A stretch of 64,000 nucleotides of DNA from Lithobates sylvaticus (lineage: Eukaryota; Chordata; Amphibia; Anura; Ranidae), in the NCBI GenBank assembly GCA_028564925.1, contig CM053029.1, forward strand, positions 35,332,026-35,396,025, written 5' to 3'. Position numbers and translations under genes: made by a program. A model generated the notes under the pieces. That model was not told where the DNA came from. It saw only the letters and a program-made list of their open reading frames with translations, and did no database searches. How positions within the stretch are numbered: position 1 is the first letter of the stretch; each line of letters begins with the position of its first letter. Below are positions 10,908 through 21,370 of this stretch, in pieces.

Positions 10908-10925
10908 AAGTAAATGGTGAAGTTG
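10908..10925 (+). repeat. Right target-site duplication of the full-length L1
   Basis: This is the exact second copy of the 16-mer seen at 2921-2936 (18 bases if the shared AA is counted). It marks the far end of the insertion. The pre-insertion locus would read from the left flank straight into GCCTTTAACATG. Confidence 0.9.
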
Positions 10926-11085
10926 GCCTTTAACATGAATATGTTGTACCTTTTTAAGATTGGAAATTGTGTGAATTGAGTGCTTATAAATGTCCTCATC
11001 CCTCTCTATCACCTTTACCTCTATGACAAAGCCCTGGCAGAGGGGGAGACATGTCAGAAGCAGAGAATTATATAAGATAAAAACA

Positions 11086-12511
11086 GACAATGGGGCCTAA
11101 ACCCCATTGTCAAACAAACCTGATTTCTTTTTATGAGGTAAGTAAAACCTTGGACAGAGGGGTGGCGGTGGACATGGTATACTTGGATTTTGTAAAAGCA
11201 TTCGATACAGTTCCCCACACACGGCTCATGTGTAAGGTAAAGTCTACAGGCTTGGAAATATCAGTTTGTAAATGAATAGAAGAACTGGCTAAAAGACAGA
11301 ATTCTGAGAGTAGTGGTTAATGATTCTTACCTTGTCTAAGGTTATCAGTGGTGTACCCCAAGGTTCAGTGCTGGGACCCTTACTTTTTAATATCTTTATA
11401 AATGATATTGGGTCTGGGATCAAAAGTAACATTTCTGTCTTTGCAGATGACACCAAGCTATGCAGTGGAATAACGTCCTTACAGGATGTCTCCAATTTAC
11501 AAACCGAACCAATGCTCTGTCTAATTGGGCGACTATGTGGCAGATGAGGTTTAATGTTGATAAATGTAAAGTTATGCACTTGGGGGCTAAGAATATGCAT
11601 GTATCATATATACTAGGGGGAGTACAACTGGGGGAAGCAAAGGTAAAGGATCTGGGGGTTTTGGTAGATAAAAGGCTCAATAATAAAATGCAATTCCAAG
11701 CTGCTGTTTCCAAAGCAAGCAAAGTCCTTTCTTGTATTAAGAGAGGTATGGACTCCAGAGAGAGAGAGAGAGATATAATCTGTACAAATCATTAGTAGGA
11801 CCTCATCTGGAATATGCTGTTCAGTTTTGGGCACCAGTTCTCAAAAAGGATATCGGCGAACTGGAGAAAGTGCAGAGAAGGGCAACCAAACTGATAAGAG
11901 GCATGGAGGAGCTCAGCTATGAGGAAAGATTAGAGGATATTAATTTATTCACTCTTGAGAAGAGGAGATTAAGGGGGGATATGATCAACATGTACAAATA
12001 TATAAGAGATCCATATAGTGAACTTGGTGTTGAGTTATTCACTTTACGGTCATCACAGAGAACAAGGGGGCACTCTTTACGCCTAGAGGAAAAGAGATTT
12101 CATCTCCAAATACGGAAAGGTTTCTTCACAATAAGAGCTGTGAAAATGTGGAATAGACTCCCTCCAGAGGTGGTTCTGGCCAGCTCAGTAGATTGCTTTA
12201 AGAAAGGCCTGGATACTTTCCTAAATGTACATAATATAACTGGGTACTGACATTTATAGGTAAAGTTGATCCAGGGAAAATCCGATTGCCTCTCGGGGGA
12301 TCAGGAAGGATTTTTTTTCCCCTGCTGTAACAAATTGGATCATGTCTTTCTGGGGGGTTTTTTTTGCCATCCTCTGGATCAACTGTGGGTATAGGATTGG
12401 ATATATGGGATTGTATGATATTTTTAATTTTATTTTTTATTTTTATTTTATGGTTGAACTAGATGTTTATTTTTTCAACCTGACTAACTACTGTATGTAA
12501 CTATGTAACCC
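11086..12511 (+). mobile_element. CR1 LINE, 3' half, decayed
   Basis: Broken reading frames encode the later reverse-transcriptase motifs and the C-terminal tail of a CR1-clade LINE. Motif A reads VDMVYLDFVKAFDTVPH (about 11165-11217), motif B is [19 protein letters not shown] (about 11350-11408), and the catalytic box is [10 protein letters not shown] (about 11430-11460). The C-terminal part, VQRRATKLIRG to LPPEVVLASSVDCFKKGLD, is open from 11870 to 12250. The frame changes at least three times, so the protein is dead. The 3' UTR ends with a GGTTGAACTAGATG-type segment and a short direct repeat of CTATGTAA near 12495-12511, which is the usual CR1 tail style. The 5' half including the endonuclease is absent, as is common for CR1. 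Confidence 0.85.
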
Positions 12512-14145
12512 TAATTCTAGTTATCGGTTACCGGTTTGTCCGTTAGACAGGGTGCCTCTACAACTGACCAATGTCTACCAAGAGCAGCACTAGGGGGAAC
12601 AAAACAGATCATCCTACCAAAGAGTTGTATAAGGATTACCAACCACAATATACAAATCTAGAAAAACCTTTATTGATACTATAATAAATCATATTGGTAA
12701 AATCTAGGGCCAGTGTCCTTAACCCTCCAAACACCCACAATAATAAAAATGTTAATGATAACGTTGTCACTTTACATACAACAAGACAGGGCCCCACACT
12801 CACATTCATGCAATGCACAGACCCATACCACTCACCAGGCCTCTCATGTAAATTGCCAGGCTATAGTGCAGAGAAACTGGGACCAGGGGTGTATATGCCT
12901 ACATTGAGGCTAGTGTGCCTCAGCAACAGCAGTCTAAAAAAAAGTCACTTGGATCTCCCAATATCCCTGCACCCTGCCCTCCGATAAGGAGATGAAGGGG
13001 AGGGGGGGCTTCAAGGGGTTAACCAGGCGCTAAGTGCACTCTCTGCAAAGAGGAGTTTATGTGGCATTGGGGGCAACCAACACAGGATACCAAGGATATT
13101 AACACCATCAACCCGTGTGTGTGTAGCAATAAGTCTAGGATCACACACGGGAGGGGGCCTTCCATAGGCATACCCAGTTTGGGCGTATAGAAAACTGCAG
13201 TGTGTAAAAGCTTATCCACCACCTATTAGTTCACATAGTTGAGTAACCATCTTGCAAAATAGTTCAAACCACATGGATTTATAGCAATGTCCTGATGTTA
13301 CAGTGTACAAAGTGTGGATCTTAGCGGGCTTGTAGTTCTCTAGGTATAAATACGTCTGCCAAAGTACAGCAGGTTCAAGTTGCAGACGGCAGAGGATAGG
13401 CACCTGTCCGTATACTGTCTGGCACTGCCCGAATCTGCCTCAGGACAGCAATAACAACAGTCCCTTAATCCAGGTACTAATCCATAATTCCGGGAGGTGC
13501 AGGTTCCGAATAGTCTCATAAGAGCATTAGCAGCACAGTTCCGCATATACATCTGTTAAGAAACTGCCCGGAGGCTCTCACCACTCCCTTGAGTTGACAT
13601 AATGGTCCAGGTATGCAGCGCCTTGGTTCCCATCCTGTGTTGGAAAGTTCACACAAAGCCGATGCACTATGCCTGGTAGAGCTGTGCGAGTGGCCGATAT
13701 GGCACCCCCAGGATGATGAAACGCATGATGGAGCGCAGGGCCTAGCTAGTGCTGCCTACGTCAATGAGTTTTGATAGTTTAGGGGGAGATGCAATGAACA
13801 TGGTTTATTCAACCTGTTGAGTTTACAATGAATCCCCACTCTACAAATGTTATGCAGTAAGTATTAATAGCATTGAATAGCAGTATTAATAGCATTAAAC
13901 TATCACCCTGGTCTGACTGATCCTTGTGTTCTTCAGGTCACCATCCTATCACCTTCAATCACAGAGGCCTATGGATGGTGTTATAACGATCGTGTAGATC
14001 TGGCATTAGTCTTTTCAGGAGGAAATCTTTGGCTGGAATTCAGAAAGGTATGGAGAGCACAGACTGGGGGGGACGGTGTCACCACAAAAGAATGCCAGTA
14101 AATACATAGATTTTTGTTTTGTGACCATATGTAAATGGAGTGTCT
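12512..14145. other. Unassigned non-coding stretch
   Basis: I find no domain, splice-bounded exon or complete mobile element. The open frames (for example 12694-12987 plus and 13340-13552 minus) have no family motif. A short word repeat, AGTATTAATAGCATTRAA, is tandem at about 13859-13905. The stretch may hold old repeats too diverged to recognise. Confidence 0.3.
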
Positions 14146-14149
14146 TTGC

Positions 14150-14655
14150 ATATTGAAGGCAACTTTGATTTCATTAATAAGGGTATAGTCCTCACTGATG
14201 CTTTACTGGCCAGCTTGGACGTAGAGGCTCTATACAGTAACATACAGTAGACTATACTTTGGGCCTCCAGGTGTGTGAATATATTTTAATACTCAAGCTG
14301 TTGCCTTCCAGTCACACACAGAATGAATTTTAGAACTCTGAAGATTTTGTGTTGGAGCACAACTTATTCCTATTTGATGGCAAGATATACAAACAAAAGA
14401 GAGGGACTGTGATGGAAACAGCGTGTGCTCCACCTATGCCAACCTCCTTTTGGGGTGGGGAGATGCTGGTCTTCAAAGGGGATCTAGAGATCTATATATC
14501 AAGAATTTTACTATGGGCGCATATCATAGATAATGTGTTCATCTTGTGGCAGGGTGCAATGGAGACCTTTGATGATTATGTAATCCGCTTGAATAACAAT
14601 GATATAGGAATGTTTTTCACGCCAACACTGCACCACAAGCCTACCATCTGACCCA
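14150..14655 (+). mobile_element. Penelope-like element fragment (reverse transcriptase piece)
   Basis: The open frame 14349-14651 reads like the core of a Penelope-like reverse transcriptase: KRGTVMETACAPPMP corresponds to the family's QKRGTAMGTxxAPxYA motif, and a W-H-IIDNVFILW segment to its YIDDxFxxW box, followed by a FDDYVIRLNNNDIGMFFT tail known in the family. Upstream in the same strand, ASLDVEALYSNI (about 14210-14250) fits motif A. It is a fossil with a few breaks, and the 5.69 kb hAT element lies just downstream of it. The GIY-YIG endonuclease part is not seen. Confidence 0.72.
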
Positions 14656-14668
14656 CGTCTTGGTCTCA

Positions 14669-14676
14669 GCAGAAGC
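14669..14676 (+). repeat. Left 8-bp target duplication of the hAT element
   Basis: GCAGAAGC directly precedes the left terminus TAGGGATGAGC and recurs exactly at 20365-20372 after the right terminus. Eight bases is the hallmark duplication length of hAT transposons. Confidence 0.92.
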
Positions 14677-15058
14677 TAGGGATGAGCTTCTTGTTCGAGT
14701 CGAACCCATGTTCGTCTCGAACATCGTCTGTTCACCCGTTTAGCGAATTCCGAACGCTATGGGCCGTTCGCGCCATATTCGAGTAGAGCGTCTCAGCCCA
14801 TAATTCACTGCGGCATCGCAGTGCATTGCTGACTGCTGATTGGCCAAGCATGCACTATGACCCACATGCTTTGGCCAATCACAGCGCAGAAAAGATGGAG
14901 AGCCATGATTAGCCAAAGCCAGGGTGGCTTTGGCCAATTATGTCTCAGGGGGTTTAGTACACGCCCCACACTATATAAGGCTGCCTGCAAGGTGGCCTTG
15001 TGTAGTGTGTTGCGGTGGCGGAGAGAGCTAGACAGAGAGACAGTGTCATTTGATTTAA

Positions 15059-15534
15059 AGCGGTTGTATACCCCAAATTTCAAGTTGCACCTACAGGTAA
15101 GCCTAGATTAAGGCTTACATGTAGGTACAAGAAACATCTCCTAAACCTGCACGGTTTAGGAGATATTTGCAAAGAACGATTTACAACGTTGTCTACGGCG
15201 CATGCGCGCCGTAGACAACGGTGCATTTAACGGGTTAATCCCCATTCCCAACTGCGGCTCACCACAGTTAAAGTGCCCCGCGCGCATGCGCGGAGCGACG
15301 TCTTCGCTGCTCTGGCCAATCACAGCGCCACAGCGGCGCTGTGATTGGCCGGAGCGGCGATACCCAGAAGAGAGATGGCTGCTGCTGGAGGGGGAGAAGA
15401 GGACGGCGTCGGGGGCCCCGATCTAAGGTAAGTGATGCATAATGAGCTAGTATGCTAGTCATACTAGCTCATTATGACTTTCTCTTGCAGGTAGTTTAAA
15501 AAAAATTAAAAGTTAAAACGGGTATACAACCGCT
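15059..15534. mobile_element. 476-bp TTAA-target MITE nested in the hAT
   Basis: Ends are AGCGGTTGTATACCC and its exact inverted form GGGTATACAACCGCT, flanked by TTAA at 15055-15058 and 15535-15538. TTAA targets fit piggyBac- or Kolobok-type transposition. The interior contains smaller palindromes (TAAGCCTAGATTAAGGCTTA near 15102; CATAATGAGCTAGTATG with its inverse near 15439-15475; CGGCGCATGCGCGCCG near 15197). A related copy in the opposite orientation lies at about 43411-43795. No protein is encoded. Confidence 0.85.
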
Positions 15535-15729
15535 TTAAGTTAGATAGAATAGGCAGGCGAGTCAGTTAGCTTCAGTTACAGTGTGTAGAGGATATATATG
15601 CATCCCAGGTGTGTTGTTATATATATTTTTATACACTGTATGCAGTTTAGCTAGATCCGTTCCTGTTATTCTCTGCATAATATACTGACAGGCAGGGAGA
15701 TGCACTATTTTCACTTAGTGTACTGTGTC

Positions 15730-16385
15730 CTTTGCACAGTGTGCACCTAAAGCTTTACCTGAATACAATTGCCGGCGTTCTCATACAATTACAGGCAGGG
15801 AGCTGCAGTCGTTTGTTTTAGTGTACTTTGCACAGTGTGCACCTAAAGCTTTACCTGAATACAATTGCCGGCGTTCTCATACAAATACAGGCAGGGAGCT
15901 GCAGTCGTTTGTTTTAGTGTACTTTGCACAGTGTGCACCTAAAGCTTTACCTGAATACAATTGCTGGCGTTCTCATACAAATACAGGCAGGGAGCTGCAG
16001 TAGTTTGTTTTAGTGTCCTTTGCACAGTGTGCACCTAAAGCTTTACCTGAATAAAATTGCCGGTGTTCTCATACAAATACAGGCAGGGAGCTGCAGTATT
16101 TTGTTTTAGTGTCCTTTGCACAGTGTGCACCTAAAGCTTTACCTGAATACAATTGCCGGTGTTCTCATACAAATACAGGCAGGGAGCTGCAGTATTTTGT
16201 TTTAGTGTCCTTTGCACAGTGTGCACCTAAAGCTTTACCTGAATACAATTGCCGGCGTTCTCATACAAATACAGGCAGGGAGCTGCAGTATTTTGTTTTA
16301 GTGTCCTTTGCACAGTGTGCACCTAAAGCTTACCTGAATACAATTGCCGGTGTTCTCATACTAATAATACTACAGGCAGGCAGTT
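15730..16385 (+). repeat. Seven 96-bp tandem repeats (in-frame 32-codon unit)
   Basis: The word GCACAGTGTGCACC occurs at 15734, 15830, 15926, 16022, 16118, 16214 and 16310, exactly 96 bases apart. Because 96 is divisible by three, the unit stays in frame and reads approximately FAQCAPKALPEYNC then RRSHTNTGRELQ. Two runs are open (15725-16003 and 16109-16387), separated by a copy where a C-to-A change makes a stop. The last unit is slightly altered. It lies in the 5' part of the hAT ahead of the transposase, where it could be a subterminal transposase-binding array, a leader, or a translated repeat; I cannot tell which. Confidence 0.88.
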
Positions 16386-16426
16386 GATTCTGCTAGCTGC
16401 AGTATAATCAGTATATATATGTAGCT

Positions 16427-17071
16427 TTGTGCAGCTACATCTCCCTGCAGCCCATTAGTTTGTCTGGAAAGCCAACAAGGAGAGACAGACAGTCACGGGC
16501 CAATAAAAGAGGGCAAGCAGGCTCTGTGTCTAGAGACAACAGTGCTGGTCATGGACATGGTGCATCCTCATCAGCACGTGGCCGTGGGACATGCTCGTCC
16601 TTTATTTCGGCAGCTGGCCATGTTGAGCCGCAACATGCCGAAGACTTGGTAGAGGGGATGACCAAGCCATCCTCATCCTCCTCATCCTCTCTCACCCAGG
16701 CTCAGGGGACTTTGTCTGGCAAAGCAGCTGCCAACGCGGCCTCTTCCCTCGGCTCAATGGCATCAGTCACTCCTTCCTTAACCCCACCATGTCCTCCTGA
16801 GGAGTCCCCCGAACTGTTTGACCACAGCGTTGGGTACATGCTCCAGAAGGATGCCCAGCATTTTGAAGGCTCTGATGATGGTACCCAGCTAGAGGAAGGC
16901 AGTAATGTGAGCCCAGAGAGAGGGGGTGCCCAAGAAGGACAGCAATCTGGAAGTCATGTTCCCCCAGCTGCAGCATACTGCCAGGTTTGCTCCAGTGATG
17001 ACGAAGGAGGGGATGACTCCACGTGGGTGCCTTATAGGAGAAAGGAGGAGGAGGAGGCACATCTCCAATGA
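16427..17071 (+). pseudogene. Serine-rich N-terminal frame of the hAT transposase region
   Basis: The 214-residue frame is rich in Ser, Gly and acidic residues and has no catalytic motif. It includes low-complexity SSSSSSSLTQ and an acidic CSSDDEGGDDSTW segment near the end. It ends at a TGA at 17069-17071, and the BED-finger frame continues in the same phase from 17078. The likeliest reading is that it was the disordered N-terminal part of the same protein, now cut by one stop. It could instead be an unrelated low-complexity frame. Confidence 0.5.
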
Positions 17072-17077
17072 GGCAGA

Positions 17078-18990
17078 ATGCCCTCCAGGGGCCAGCTTAA
17101 GGGCAGCACACCGACTGCATCACACCGCAGAGCTCCGCATGTGCAGGGCGCTGCTGTCTCTACGCGTTATTCCAAAAGTTATTTGGTGTGGGCCTTTTTT
17201 GAGACGAGTGCATCAGATCACACCGCTGCTATTTGCAACATATGTCTCAAGCATATCTCACGTGGCCAAAACATCAGCCGCTTGGGCACCACATGCTTGA
17301 CCAGACATATGTCGACCTGTCATGCAGTTCGTTGGCAAGCGTACCTAAAAGACCCACACCAAAGAACAAAGCAGACTTCTCCTTGCTCCTCATCAGCTGG
17401 GATCTCCAACCCCACTATACCTTCAGTCCTCTCTGAAACCTGCACTGAGAGGAATGAAGGTGTAGAATTAGGTGTGTCACAGCCAAGTACTTGCGGGCAA
17501 TCTGCTATCGGTACACCGAGGTCAGATTGTACCAGGCAAATTTCCCTGCCCCAGCTGCTGCACCGCCAAAAGAAGTTCACTCCCAGCCATCCACATGCCC
17601 AGCGGTTAAATGCTAGCTTGGCTAAATTGCTAGCACTTCAACTGCTGCCTTTTCAGTTGGTAGACTCTGCCCCCTTCCGTGAGTTTGTGGAATGTGTGGT
17701 TCCTCAGTGGCAGGTTCCCAAACGCCACTTTTTTGCACGGAAAGGCGATTCCAGCTCTCTACCGGCATGTGGAAGGCAATGTCTTGGCCTCGCTCGACAG
17801 GGCGGTCATCGGTAAGGTGCATATTACTGATGGTCCAGCAGGCATGGACAGGGACCTTACCTATCTTTCACGGCGCATTGGGTGACTCTGCTGGCAGCTG
17901 GGAAGGATGCAGGACAAGGTGCAGTAGTGTTGGAGGTTGTTCCACCACCACACCTCCAAAATGCTACTACTGGTGATTCTGACACACCTCTCTCCTCCAC
18001 CCCCTCCTCTTCTTCTTCCTCCATGGCCTCTTCCTGTGCTTTGTCCTCTGAACCAGCAGTGCTCTGTAGGCGTTCAAGGGGCTATGCAAGTACGCAGGCA
18101 AAAAGATGCCATGCGGTGCTTGCGCTGGTGTGCTTGGGAGACAGGAGGCACACTGGGGCAGAGATTCTGTCAGTTCTGCAGGGGCAGGCTGAGAGGTGGT
18201 TGACGCCACGCCAGCTTAAGCCAGGAATGGTGGTTTGCCACAATGGCACCAACCTCCTCTCTGCCCTCCGACAGGGACAACTGACCCATGTGCCCTGTTT
18301 GGCTCACGTCCTTAACTTGGTGGTGCAGCGGTTCTTGGGCAGGTTTCCCTGGGCTTACAGGATGTCCTGAGGCAGGCCAGGAAAGTCTGTGTGCATTTCT
18401 GCCAGTTATATAATGCCAGTGCTCGGCTGGCTGACCTCCAAAGGGAATTTAACCTGCCCAAGAACCGCCTAATCTGTGACATGCCCACCAGGTGGAACTC
18501 AACGTTGGCAATGCTGCAGCAGCTGCACACGCAGCAGAGGGCCATCAATAAGTACCTGTGCGACTATGGCACCAGGACAGGGTCAGGGGAGCTTGGTTTT
18601 TTCCCCACACCAGTGGGCCCTGATCAGGGATGCATGCACTGTCCTGTCACCATTTGAGGAGGTCATGAGGGTGGTGAGCAGTGACAGTGCATGCATCAGT
18701 GACACTGTCCCTTTTGTCCACCTGTTGGAGAACACTCTGCGTGGAATAATAGACAGGGCACTTGAGGCAGAACAGAGGAAGAAAGAGGAGGACTTCCTTA
18801 CCTCTCAAGGCCCCCTTTATCCAGACAGTGTTCCTGCTGACCTGCCGATCACACAGGAAGAGGAGGAGGAGGAGGAGAATTGTGTCAGCATGGAGGTGGA
18901 GCCTAGCACTCAGCAGCAGTCTTTAAGGGATCATTTACAGTCCCAAGAAACCCATGGACTTGTACATGGCTGGAAGGAGGTGGCTGCGGA
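17078..18990 (+). pseudogene. hAT transposase with BED zinc finger (ZBED-like), frameshifted
   Basis: A BED finger occupies about 17175-17350: WAFFE, then CNICLKH with C-x2-C, and TCLTRHMSTCH supplying the histidines. It is followed by a LAKLLALQLLPFQLVDS helix region that hAT transposases share. Downstream pieces in shifting frames give AIPALYRHVEGNVLASL (about 17750), FTAHWVTLLAAG (about 17867), VPCLAHVLNLVVQRFL (about 18288), MPTRWNSTLAMLQQL (18481-18525), and a PFEEVMRVVSSDSACISD segment (18650-18710). The box preceding LNLV reads CHNGTNLL where functional relatives have an Asp (TDNAxN), so a catalytic acid seems lost. At least four frame changes are needed to read it. The usual C-terminal dimerisation block is missing, replaced by an acidic run and repeats. 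Confidence 0.82.
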
Positions 18991-18994
18991 TCAT

Positions 18995-19680
18995 TACATT
19001 ACAATTTTTTATGCAATATTTTGCAGGAGGGTTTGTTGCTGCACTCAACAACAATATCTGTGAGGGTTTGCAGTGTTGTGGCAACAGCACTAGTGCCTAA
19101 GGCACAATTTTTCAGCCCCTGTTTAACAGGGCGTGTAATTGCAATTTTTGATGCAATATTTTGCAGGAGGGTTCGTTGCTGCGCTCAACTACAATATCTG
19201 TGAGTGGTTGCAGTGTTGTGGCAACAGCACCAGTGCCTAAGGCCCAATTTTTCTTCCCCTGTTCAACAGGGACATGTAATTTCAATTCTTGATCTAATAT
19301 TTCATAGCAGGGCCCATTCCTGCACCCACCAAGAGTAACTGTGAGGGCTTACAGTGTTGTGGCAACACCACCACCACCACCACGAAAGGCCCAATTTTTC
19401 ACCCCCTGTTTAACAGGTGCATGTAATTACAATTGTTGATATAATATTTCACAGCAGGGCCAATTCCAGCGCCCACCAAGAGTAACTGTGAGGACTTATA
19501 GTGTTGTGGCACCAGCACCAGCACCACCACCAAAGGCCCAATTTTTCTACCACTGTTCAACAATGCATGTAATTACAATTCTTGATATAATAGTTCTCAG
19601 AAGGGCGTTCCAGCGCCCACCAAGAGTAACTGTGAGGGCTTACAGTGTTGTGGCCACATCAACACCTTATGCCCAAATGT
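18995..19680 (+). repeat. Five degenerate ~140-bp tandem repeats at the hAT 3' part
   Basis: Each unit holds a GCAGGAGGGTTYGTTGCTGC- or TTCCWGCRCCCACCAAGAG-type start, then TAACTGTGAGGGCTTACAGTG, GTTGTGGCAACA, a CAC-rich run, and AAGGCCCAATTTTTC. Starts are near 19021, 19161, 19300, 19440 and 19585. The CAC run varies in length. The block replaces the expected transposase C-terminus, so it may mark where the element lost coding sequence. Confidence 0.75.
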
Positions 19681-20364
19681 ATGCAGAGCATATAGGGCAG
19701 GCCCCTACTTTCAAATATCCAACTTACAAACAACTCCTACTTGCAAACGGAAGGAGACAACAGGAAGTGAGATGAAATCTACCCCTAGGAAGGAAAATTC
19801 TCTCCTGTAAAAGTTGATATGGGGAAAATGTGTCTCCTCTCCAATGCTTTATCACCAATCCTTGTTTCACTAAAAACCCCACATTTTCAAAAAACATTTG
19901 TCATTGGGATGGAAAGTGAGGTGAACCAGGTGACCAGACATTACATTAAAGCCGCAAGCAGTTTTTAAATGACTTTTATTCATTTAAAAATGTCATTTTG
20001 TGCAGGGACTGTTCTAAGCACGGGAAACATGCGCCACTTTACAGGCATACTATAGACACCCCCCAGGTATGACATTTAAAGGAATATTTCACTTTTTCAC
20101 TTTAAGCATCATTAAAATCACTGCTCCCGAAAAAAATAGCTGTTTAAAACTTTTTTTGCATTGATACATGTCCCCTGGGGCAGGACCCGGGTCCCCAAAC
20201 CTTTTTAGGACAATAACTTGCATATTAGCCTTTAAAATTAGCACTTTTGATTTTGAACTTTCGAGTCCCATAGACTTTAACAGGGTTCTAAAGTTCACGC
20301 AAATTTTCGGTCCGTTTGCAGGTTCTGGTGCGAACCGAACCGGTGGGTGTTCGGCTCATCCCTA

Positions 20365-20372
20365 GCAGAAGC
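20365..20372 (+). repeat. Right 8-bp target duplication of the hAT element
   Basis: Exact repeat of GCAGAAGC at 14669-14676. Confidence 0.92.
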
Positions 20373-21100
20373 TTCTTGCATCTCCAAGCGCCACTCCAGC
20401 ACCCACAAGAGGATAATTTAACTCCCCTATTCCAGCTAACGAAGGCTCCATGGATTGAACACTGCACCTACATCAGTGATCTCACTTATATTTCTCCATC
20501 CTTACCTCCACTGGTATAGTGGTATGAAGGAGGTAATTGGCTTCATCCTCAATATTCCTTCGTTTCCAGCCTACATAACCACTTTTCACCATAAACTTTG
20601 ACTCTGTATCTGTATATACCACCATTCATTATACTACCCCCCCCCCCCCCATGTGTTTGACCCATTTACCTAACCTACCTTCTTCCATCCACTTGCCTCA
20701 CCCTCACCCTCTTTTTTTTCCCCTCCCCCTTCCCTACCCTATACCCTTACCCTGAAGGTTTAGCTCCTCATTATTGGTAATACAGTCTCCCTATGAACCC
20801 CAGGAGCGCCCCTTGCTTTGCTATCTTGCCCATCCCTTCCCAACAACCTTTTTTACCCTATCTCTTGTTTTAGTGAGGCCGATACAGGACCCCCTTATCT
20901 GACATGCCCCTCCATTCCTTACAACCCCCTTCTTATTCCAATATTAATTTGAGTATTTATCTTAGCTCCTGGTGTTCATACTGGCCTTGTACCTCACTTC
21001 TTTGAACTAAAAAGCATGTCCAGAATTTCAACAAATTTAAACTTGGTGTTTACCATTAGCATCCCCTGTTATCATTGTTTTTGTGTGCTTTACTACTGAA
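20373..21100. other. Unassigned pyrimidine-rich stretch
   Basis: The sequence after the hAT is C/T-rich with a C-run near 20638-20651. It could be the non-coding part of an old LINE, but no open frame or end structure supports an assignment. Confidence 0.25.
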
Positions 21101-21104
21101 TAGT

Positions 21105-21367
21105 GTTGGAGGAACGGTTTAGCCCGAGCATGTGTTCGGACTGAACATTAGCTGTTCGCCCCATTCAGAGACCATCTGGATTATCCGGTCTTTCGACAGT
21201 TTGTTCGGCCTGCCGAACGACCCCAATGCACTGTGCCGATAAACAGTGCATTGGAAGCCCTGATTGGCTGAAGCAATGAAAGCTTTGCCCAATCAGGGCA
21301 CATTACACTGTCAGAGCCATGATTGGACACTGTCAGGATGACACTATCCAATCATGGCTCATTGCTC
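21105..21367 (+). mobile_element. hAT-family fragment, left end
   Basis: GGAACGGTTTAGCCCGAGCAT followed by a TTCGG-rich stretch matches the left subterminal part of the copy starting at 63302 (CGAACGGTTCGGCCCGAGCAT). The first bases of the terminus are degraded. It is interrupted at 21368 by a Harbinger-type element; sequence after 22507 may be its continuation but I could not trace a right end. Confidence 0.55.
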
Positions 21368-21370
21368 TTA

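Larger units (their letters stand above)
14677..20364 (+). mobile_element. 5.69 kb hAT transposon with BED-finger transposase remains
   Basis: The element starts TAGGGATGAGC and ends with the exact inverted form GCTCATCCCTA, flanked by identical 8-bp repeats. Subterminal sequence is rich in TTCG/GAAC words on both sides (GTTCGAGTCGAAC near the left end, GTGCGAACCGAACCGG near the right). Inside, in order, are a nested TTAA MITE (15059-15534), seven copies of a 96-bp repeat (15730-16385), a serine-rich frame, a BED zinc finger, hAT transposase segments with several frameshifts, and about five degenerate 140-bp repeats (18995-19680). Exact termini suggest it moved recently although its own transposase is broken, so it was probably mobilised in trans. 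Confidence 0.9.

Noticed and set aside
15730-16385. Regular repeats considered as a CRISPR array
   Set aside because: Units are contiguous with no unique spacers, lie in a hAT transposon, and the host is a eukaryote.
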